Origin: Hofstenia miamia
Lineage: Eukaryota; Xenacoelomorpha; Acoela
DNA: 50,520 bases
Direction of reading: 5' to 3'
Assembly: GCA_004352715.1 (NCBI GenBank)
Contig: SCFE01000050.1
Span: forward strand, 873,379-923,898
The notes under the pieces were generated by a model. It saw nothing but the letters and a program-made list of their open reading frames with translations, searched no databases and was not told where the DNA came from. Below are positions 43,091 through 50,520 of the stretch, in pieces (the first letter of the stretch is position 1; the number at the start of each line of letters is the position of its first letter). The translations under genes and the position numbers were made by a program.

Positions 43091-43204
43091 AATATTACTT
43101 TTTGTTTATCCAGATATATTTGTTGATGTATTATCTCTTTACATTGTACATGTTTTTTTATTTAAACTAAATTATATATATATAGTTTGTTTAATTGTAT
43201 TTTG

Positions 43205-43580
43205 TATAATTGCAATTGACTGAATGGAATTTATTTTGTTTAATTTCATATTTTAACAAGCAATGTGAATTACAAGTGTTGAATTATTATTAGAGCTCAA
43301 ATTGTTTTAATCACTTTTGTTTAATTGCAATTGACTGAATGGAATTATTTAGATGTAATAATTTTTTTAACTAACAACTAAATTACAAATGTTGAATTAT
43401 TAGAACTCAAATTGTTTTAATTGCTTTTGTTTTATACATAATAATTTTTAACTAACAACTAAGTTACAAATTTTGAAATATTAGAACTCAAATTGTTCTA
43501 ATTGCTTTTGTTTTATACATAATAATTTTTAACTAACAACTAAGTTACAAATTTTGAATTATTAGAACTCAAATTCTTTG
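43205..43580. repeat. Minisatellite, 81-bp unit
   Basis: The marker 'tagaactc' (with 'tagagctc' in the first unit) occurs at 43291, 43401, 43482 and 43563. The last spacings are exactly 81 bp, and the first is 110 bp because of an extra segment with 'gcaattgactgaatgg', itself present twice (about 43211 and 43326). The units are highly similar, so the expansion looks fairly recent compared with the decayed genes around it. Confidence 0.85.
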
Positions 43581-45915
43581 TAGATGTCTTGGTTTTGAGT
43601 TTAAAGTGTAGATCACCACATGCATTTTGAAGTTTATAAGTTTATAACAAATGTGGTGCATATCATGGAATTGTGACTAATTACAATACAAATTTAGCAT
43701 CATCCAAACTCATCCAAACAAATCTAAGCTGCAAACATCAAACCATGATGAGAATGAGATGATGATTAGAAATATTGTATTAGATCAATTAGATAAATTT
43801 AGATTGATTTGTATTATGCAACCAAGAAATAATATGTGTCAGAAATAAGAGATTAGTATCAGTTGATAATAATACTTTTTGGCAAAACAATGAAGTGAAA
43901 TCACTTCCATTATTTTTAGCTGCCATTTTGGCAGACAAAAGTTCAAATTTGAAATCAACAGGTGTTTTTCTAGATTTGCTATAAATAGAAACCAAAACCT
44001 GTAAGCAATTGATAAACAATTTAATTTAGAATTCTTATTTTGTTCTGCTATTACAGTTTGATTATTTAATATGATGTCAAGCTAAATGAGTGGTGTTTAG
44101 TAGTGGTCTGGATCCATCATTCAGATTGATTCTAAGGTCTTTGTGTAGGTGTTTTTCTCTCTTTTAGCAGACTAGTGATCACTTAGTACATGTATTAAAA
44201 TAAATGAATTAAAAAAATGGTTGGATGACCAAAACCTAGGTAATATATTATTATTATTTCAGATCCAAATTAGTGACCAATAAATGACAGATAAAGTGAC
44301 TGAACATGTACTAATTAATAAATGTAGGTTAGGAAGCTGCTCAATATTAAAGTATTTATTAAGGCCAATATATTTTGGTAATGGCTAAATGTAATATTAG
44401 TTAAGCAGCTAGTAACAAGTCCATTTGCAAATACACAAAACACTTTTACAAAATAGAGTCTAAGTGAAATTGTGTCTTGTCTTGAGTATGCACTGAGCTA
44501 GGATAGCATTCAGATAAACTGTATCAATGAGCTGAGAGGTGGAAATCAACCAAATGGATCATTGAAGGACTGGTGAAATAGTGAACAGTTAAATCTAGTT
44601 ACGTTATGTTAACAGAAAGAAACAAAAGCTAAAGCAGTATATAGTTAAGTAAATCCCTACCCACAGAAATATGACTAATGTTATACAGTAATAAAGGATC
44701 AACAGTAATAATGCCTGGTAGAGGATGTTACACAAAGGATGGAAAAGTGGAAGAATGTGTGATGCATACAATCACTTAAAACAAACCCTATAAACCAAAT
44801 AAAGCTGAAAACTGTGTGCAAGTTGACAAAACATTGAAAGCAGAAAAACCTATGTAGTGTATGCAGCCACACAAAAGTCATAAACCAAATAAAGGTGAAA
44901 AATGTGCAAATGTAGAGAAAATAATGTATCAGTCTACAAATGTGTGCAACCCAAAAAAACTGTATAAACACAAAAAGAAATGGAGAGAGAAGAAGATCAT
45001 CATGTAAAAACAAATATATAATAATATTGTATATTGAAACACATGTGTGTGTGTATGTATAAAATATATTAATAATGTCCCATGTATAATTTTTAGGAAA
45101 CAAAATTGCGCTTTTATGCTTAAAAACCATGTTTACTTTAAAAGTGTGAGTCTATATTTAATGTTTATAATGCTAAGTCACTTTTATGCATAACCCCATC
45201 TTTTACTCTTTCTGAAAATGTAGCTTGCTTTTATTGTGATTGTATCTTTAAGTATGACAAATATTTTTCACAATTTTGTGAAAATGAATTAAACATATGA
45301 AATTTTTTACAACAAAATGAAAATGCAGATTTTTACATATAATGTTAGAAGTGTGTTAAACATTGTACACTGTAAACAGTTGAAACACTAAGAATTTTTA
45401 TGGATAGGAAAAATATTAGTCATTATCACAAGTGTGAGGTAAACCCAATGTATGCAAATGAGTGTAAGCATGCATAAAATGTGATATAGCCAGGGATATT
45501 AACAAAAGGTGTAATGAAATTAGCCATATAAATTAGTCACTATATCAAAACATGTGCTTGTATACTAAATTGAGCCTCTGTGACATGTATATAAATCATA
45601 TATGTCTATACAAATGTTATACCCAAGTGTTGGCTTTTACATCTATAAATTATTTTCTTTAATACTGAGTGTTGCATAGTTAAAACATTGTTACAATGAA
45701 CATGTCATAACTATATGAACAGAAGCAAATACATCAGTTTGCCTGAAAAATAAAGACTTTGTCAAAAAATTAATTTGCTCAAATTAGTTTTGTCAAAAAC
45801 ATTTATTGTCATCAATTATATCACTTTGCCCTAAACCTGGAAAGCAAATATGAAAATTTCGTCAAAAAATTCATTCAATTTAGCTTGTCAAAAATATTTC
45901 ATTGCTAGATGGTGT
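43581..45915. other. AT-rich intergenic DNA
   Basis: No convincing gene is present. A segment at about 43765-43890 resembles 13812-13935 of the plus-strand element. At 44791 and 44881 a 'taaaccaaataaag.tgaaaa' motif recurs 90 bp apart. A long minus-strand frame at 44699-45130 is hydrophobic and low-complexity and is not called. Confidence 0.5.
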
Positions 45916-46783
45916 CAGGGTTTTTGAGTCGAGTTTGAGTTACTTGGACCAAGTTCGAGTTTTTATGTTTCAAGTTTGAGTTCGAGTATTTTTTGAAGAA
46001 AATTCCGAGTTCGATCGAGTATTAATGCGTTTCCGAGTTTTTAGTTGAAGTTTTCTATTCATTTTGAAATCATTTCTCCTTTAAATTTATAATTTTTTTG
46101 CATGCATTCAGTTTCGGAGTGAAAACCAATTTAATGAAATACTTAAAATGTGTGATATATCTAAGAATCTAGATTAGCCTATTTTACTTATTTTAATAAT
46201 TTTAAATTTTACAATTTAATTTATAGGTGCTTGTGTGGCATGGTTATCCTCATTTCCTTTGTTGAATTTTACAAGACAGTATCAATACTTTCATACAGCT
46301 TGTATATTGCATTTAATTTAAGAAAAGTCCTTTTATTTTTACGTGGATATATAATTGTATAATCAATATTAGTTTTCAGTCGTATTGTCGAACACATGCA
46401 GTAGCAGTATTCTATTTAATTAAATTAAATTTTCCATATTTTTTAAGTGCTTACATTAATAGATTTTTAGAATGGAAAGCGATATAGTGCAGATAATTGA
46501 TAAAATCCGTCAGGAATGGCGAAAGGAAGCAGCATTGCGTTCCAAAGTCTATGAGCATTTTCTTGTTGAATATATTAACGGCATTAAAACGCAAAATAGA
46601 AAGTGTATGAAATGCAATAAAGTTCTAAAATCGACGGATTGCAATACGAAATCTCTTTCCAACCATATAAAAATTTGCCGTCCTTCAATAACTCAAACTC
46701 AAGCTCACGGTCAACAGTTAATGCCCTCATTTATGCCAATGCAACGAGATTGTATCCACAAAAAAGGAATTTCTCATATTGCT
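45916..46783 (+). mobile_element. Left end of a hAT-like transposon
   Basis: A CAGGG terminus, typical of hAT ends, starts at 45916 after the 8-bp candidate target site 'gatggtgt'. It is followed to about 46045 by clustered copies of TTCGAG/TTGAGT-type motifs, as expected of subterminal transposase-binding repeats. A BED-finger ORF begins at 46472. The rest of the element is lost in the 1000-N gap at 46784-47783, and I could not find the right-hand terminus after the gap. Confidence 0.55.
46472..46783 (+). CDS. hAT-type transposase N-terminus with BED zinc finger (partial)
   Basis: The frame opens with ATG 'MESDIVQIIDKIRQEWRKEA' and is clean to the gap (about 104 codons). It contains 'RKCMKCNKVLKSTDCNTKSL' followed by 'SNHIKICRPS', that is CxxC then H and C four residues apart, as in BED zinc fingers that bind DNA in hAT transposases and in host proteins derived from them. 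The catalytic hAT domain would lie in the unsequenced gap. A domesticated BED protein is the alternative. Confidence 0.6.
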
Positions 46784-47783
46784 NNNNNNNNNNNNNNNNN
46801 NNNNNNNNNNNNNNNNNNNNNNNNNNNNNNNNNNNNNNNNNNNNNNNNNNNNNNNNNNNNNNNNNNNNNNNNNNNNNNNNNNNNNNNNNNNNNNNNNNNN
46901 NNNNNNNNNNNNNNNNNNNNNNNNNNNNNNNNNNNNNNNNNNNNNNNNNNNNNNNNNNNNNNNNNNNNNNNNNNNNNNNNNNNNNNNNNNNNNNNNNNNN
47001 NNNNNNNNNNNNNNNNNNNNNNNNNNNNNNNNNNNNNNNNNNNNNNNNNNNNNNNNNNNNNNNNNNNNNNNNNNNNNNNNNNNNNNNNNNNNNNNNNNNN
47101 NNNNNNNNNNNNNNNNNNNNNNNNNNNNNNNNNNNNNNNNNNNNNNNNNNNNNNNNNNNNNNNNNNNNNNNNNNNNNNNNNNNNNNNNNNNNNNNNNNNN
47201 NNNNNNNNNNNNNNNNNNNNNNNNNNNNNNNNNNNNNNNNNNNNNNNNNNNNNNNNNNNNNNNNNNNNNNNNNNNNNNNNNNNNNNNNNNNNNNNNNNNN
47301 NNNNNNNNNNNNNNNNNNNNNNNNNNNNNNNNNNNNNNNNNNNNNNNNNNNNNNNNNNNNNNNNNNNNNNNNNNNNNNNNNNNNNNNNNNNNNNNNNNNN
47401 NNNNNNNNNNNNNNNNNNNNNNNNNNNNNNNNNNNNNNNNNNNNNNNNNNNNNNNNNNNNNNNNNNNNNNNNNNNNNNNNNNNNNNNNNNNNNNNNNNNN
47501 NNNNNNNNNNNNNNNNNNNNNNNNNNNNNNNNNNNNNNNNNNNNNNNNNNNNNNNNNNNNNNNNNNNNNNNNNNNNNNNNNNNNNNNNNNNNNNNNNNNN
47601 NNNNNNNNNNNNNNNNNNNNNNNNNNNNNNNNNNNNNNNNNNNNNNNNNNNNNNNNNNNNNNNNNNNNNNNNNNNNNNNNNNNNNNNNNNNNNNNNNNNN
47701 NNNNNNNNNNNNNNNNNNNNNNNNNNNNNNNNNNNNNNNNNNNNNNNNNNNNNNNNNNNNNNNNNNNNNNNNNNNNNNNNNNN
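46784..47783. other. Assembly gap of 1000 Ns
   Basis: The gap is exactly 1000 Ns, so its true size is probably unknown. It hides the rest of the BED-finger gene; frames drawn through it are meaningless. Confidence 0.95.
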
Positions 47784-48300
47784 TTCTCTTTCTTATTAAC
47801 TAGTTACGTTAATTAAGTATTTAGGTAATAACCATCACTGTTTAGGTGACTGGGCAGTATGATGTTTCCTCTTCGGTTGTTCCATGGGCTCCTGCCCAAA
47901 GCCGATCTCCACAACACAGCTCCTCCTCTTCTGGAACGATGGTTGAGTCCACAACACCACCTCAGCTCAACTGGAATTAATTATGTGTACCTTACGTTAG
48001 CTCGGTGTGTGCACTCAAGTAAAGTTGTAACTGACTTAAACTCAGAGTTGTAAAGTGTTTGTTGTTTTTATTTAATAAAGCAACCGGGCATTGACACTAA
48101 CTGCATGTAATAAAATATTTAGAATAGCCATTACCGTAAAACTATTGGCTTAATTATACAGATAACAAACTTGCAGTTTCCTACACCTACATTTAATAGT
48201 ATTACATGTGAGGTCATTTATTGAGTCAATTATAGTCGAGTCTCCTACATTTAAGAATATATAAATATCCCTAAGTGTCGACTATCCAGTCGTTTCAGGC
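47784..48300. other. Less AT-rich segment with an AATAAA signal, unrecognised
   Basis: From about 47845 to 48055 the base composition is richer in G and C than its surroundings, and a 64-codon frame (47859-48053) ends 'TDLNSEL'. 'tttaataaag' at about 48072 could be a polyadenylation signal. This may be the 3' end of the interrupted gene or part of an unclassified retroelement. I do not assign a product. Confidence 0.25.
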
Positions 48301-48329
48301 ATTGATTATTTCTTACATGTGTTGATCGG

Positions 48330-48470
48330 TAGTCAGACTAGGCAAGAATCGAAAAACTCCTAACCGTAACATAGGTGCACTTTCGTGACTGGCACAAAGA
48401 CCCTAGAATCGATCCCGTGATGGATTCCAGCCACTACTAAACACAACTTGCCTAGCTGCACATTTAATTA
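48330..48470 (-). repeat. Possible tRNA-derived SINE fragment
   Basis: On the minus strand GATCGATTC (48414-48406) fits the pol III B-box pattern GWTCRANNC. About 25 nt upstream 'TAGTAGTGGCTGG' vaguely resembles an A box. The spacing is short and no A-rich tail is clear, so this is tentative. Confidence 0.2.
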
Positions 48471-49886
48471 AATAATCAAACCAGATAAAGTAGAAATGAA
48501 AATTAAATAAACTCCGAAGAATTTATTGTTCATCAAAATTATGGTTGAATCAAAGCTATTTATAAAATTTCTACAAAAAGTACCTGCCGATTTTAAAATT
48601 CAAATGATTCGTCTGCCAATATGGCTGTTCATACGTAAGCGTTAGTTTGCTCAATTTAATTTGTCAATTACCTCTTGATCGGCTAACAAGTTTCTTATTT
48701 TGACCAATATTAAATCTTAGTTGCATTTTACAAAAATAAACTAAAGTTCATTAACTAAATTTTTTACAATTAATTTCAATTGATAATCATTCGACGTTAT
48801 TCAGCTTTTAGTTGCCTTTTTTGGATGATGCTACAGTATTTTAGTATAACATCACTATCAGTTCATTCCTTACTACTCAACAACTTTAGTTTATGACTAC
48901 AGTTTATTGCATTGAACTAACTTTGTTTATGCAAATTATTCTGCAAATAATTTTGTTATTTAATATAATACTTAATGATGGAAATTATTTGTAAATTTGA
49001 CAACACCATTGTAGTGTATGTTAGGATATTTAGTAGTGCTCTAATTTATATAAGGAAAATAGAGATATTTAAAAAAATCATTTTTATATAGATTCTTGAA
49101 CAGAATTAAATAAAGTTTAAGATCATAGTTTTCAGTTCAATAATTGAGTTTTTACAAATTAACTGAAATACATAAACAGTTTATGCCATAGCAAATATAA
49201 ATTAGGGATAAAGAAGTGGCAATAATTGTAATGAATAGCTCCTTACTGTGACCTAATTTTCATCCAATTTTGTTGAAATTGATATATTCTTTCAAGGCGT
49301 GTAATGCTTGGTGAAATTTAAACCTACAAACACTTTGCTCAAACTTAGCAATTAATTTTGCTATTGCATCTAAAACATATTTGGTGTCAGGTTATTAATC
49401 AAAGATTTAGTTTTCATTCTTTGATTAGGTACTTATAAATAAGGTCTATACATAGCTCTCCCAATGGACATTTCACCCAATGGCAGGTTTTGCTCAATGA
49501 GGGATTTTCATTAAAATTTAAATTTAAATCTTTTTATTGAAAAATGTTTAATTTAGTTTATATTCTTTAAAAATAAAGCAACCATTAAAAACATTTGCTA
49601 AATTTTGCAGAAATTAACTGTCTATTTCTTGTTTAATGATGTCACTACCTTTATGATCACACAACTCTTAATTTCTAAGATCAATGCAAGCAAAAAATTA
49701 ATAAATTTCTGTGAATTCTAAAGATAGTGACATCATCTGCCAAGAATAATTAAAAATTTAAACAATCCTATCTTAGGCTGGAAACTCCTAAATATTTTGT
49801 AATTAGCTGATTGTATTTTAATTACATTTTCTCTTCCATCCTAATGTTTATCTTTGAAGAACTTTTATAGTTGTTCATTGATGTAT
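48471..49886. other. AT-rich intergenic DNA
   Basis: I see no gene, repeat family or structured RNA in this stretch. Frames are short and the composition is low-complexity A/T. Confidence 0.6.
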
Positions 49887-49986
49887 TGTAGAATCGCAGG
49901 GTGTGTCTAGCAGCTTGAGCAGTACAAGGTTGTGAAGAATTACCATTGCTGAGAGCATCCCATACTCTAACAAAACAAATGAAGAT
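49887..49986 (-). repeat. Subfamily I LTR fragment interrupted by a subfamily II LTR
   Basis: It begins (plus strand) TGTAGAATCGCAGGGTGTG and matches the reverse complement of 7897-7996 with few changes. No PBS lies to its left, so it is the outer end of a 3' LTR or solo LTR. It breaks off at 'aatgaagat', where the subfamily II LTR starts. Confidence 0.8.
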
Positions 49987-50520
49987 TGTAACATAATCCA
50001 TCAACTATCATGTGTGGTCAAGATGAGAGGAAAGATGAACAAAACAAAGACTAAAAATATTTATAATGGTTATAATGATTAAAATGTAAACACATGATAG
50101 GATTGATTATTCCATTTTGTAAAACATTTTGTGCAATTAGATTTAAATTATACTTGACAGTATTTGACAAAACAATAGATGGTCAAACAGCATAGTCAAA
50201 TTAATGCTGATGTTGCATAATCATAGCAGAAATATTAAACAAGGGAAAACTGTAAACAAGAAGCGATTAACAGGTACTAGTCAAGTATTTAGTTGTTTAT
50301 TACCAAGTGCTATAAATATGCTTGAAATGATGTAATTATTGATGAACGAATTTACATTGGATTTACCTTTTCTTGTCAGGTTATTTTATATTATTATGGA
50401 AAGCTAAATGTTTAAGAGCTGGGGTAATTGTATGGTGGTTCCCACATCCAGTTAAAGGTATGCTGGAGCAGCCTCCTAATAGCTATTATACAGTGGGGAG
50501 GGCGACAGCTGTAGTTACCT
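49987..50520 (+). repeat. Subfamily II LTR, plus strand, runs off the window
   Basis: It begins TGTAACATAATCC and is the reverse complement of the LTR at 38692-40061, over its first 530 bp or so. It lies in the opposite orientation to the tandem at 17877-40061. It is inserted within a subfamily I LTR, so here subfamily II moved after subfamily I. The rest is outside the window. Confidence 0.85.

Noticed and set aside
44699-45130. 143-codon minus-strand ORF
   Set aside because: It is dominated by Phe, Tyr, His and Ile from low-complexity AT-rich DNA, and there are no motifs or copies.
46784-47816. Very long frames through the 1000-N gap
   Set aside because: They are made almost entirely of unknown residues; only 46472-46783 is real sequence.
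47859-48053. 64-codon ORF as a host gene exon
   Set aside because: It is short, has no recognisable domain, and sits next to a gap; kept only as an unassigned segment.

Overview
This window looks like repeat-dense heterochromatin or intergenic DNA from an AT-rich animal genome, probably an invertebrate. Every recognisable coding sequence belongs to a transposable element: Ty3/gypsy-type LTR retroelements, a Polinton/Maverick relic, a LINE scrap and a hAT/BED transposon. I found no convincing host gene, tRNA, rRNA or CRISPR. Three sized assembly gaps (3535-3635, 8398-8596, 46784-47783) and five single-N joins (1904, 2604, 4454, 17876, 31302) break the sequence. Several joins are flanked by duplicated sequence that is probably an assembly artefact.

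Layout. 1-5195: two minus-strand 5' LTRs with leaders of subfamily I, a LINE scrap and a stray ORF3 fragment. 5196-7084: unassigned AT-rich DNA with one orphan ORF. 7085-17875: one nearly complete plus-strand element of subfamily I (LTR, PBS, gag, protease, RT, RNase H, integrase, ORF3, PPT, LTR). 17877-40061: two tandem minus-strand elements of subfamily II (copies A and B) that share a central LTR. 40340-43090: decayed minus-strand Polinton/Maverick genes. 43205-43580: an 81-bp minisatellite. 45916-46783: left end of a hAT/BED transposon. 49887-50520: a subfamily II LTR (plus strand) nested in a subfamily I LTR fragment.

The most interesting system is the shared plan of subfamilies I and II. 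Gag is separated from protease-RT-RNase H-integrase by a -1 frameshift: the heptamer T TTA AAC (II) or T TTA AAT (I) sits directly before a gag TAG stop in both. Pol ends at a TGA at the same place in both, right after the GPY/F-type integrase tail, and conserved coding sequence continues beyond it in the same frame. That continuation leads into a very long third ORF (about 1.2-1.5 thousand codons) lying between integrase and the polypurine tract. ORF3 has no signal peptide, transmembrane segment or cysteine pattern of an envelope protein. It holds an acidic linker, an Arg-rich repeat block with a 'C-Q-L-K-G' core (seen only in II), an alpha/beta domain and several conserved helical blocks. 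I do not recognise it as a known family. All copies carry stops, frameshifts or deletions and look dead, but conservation between the diverged subfamilies implies that ORF3 was under selection.
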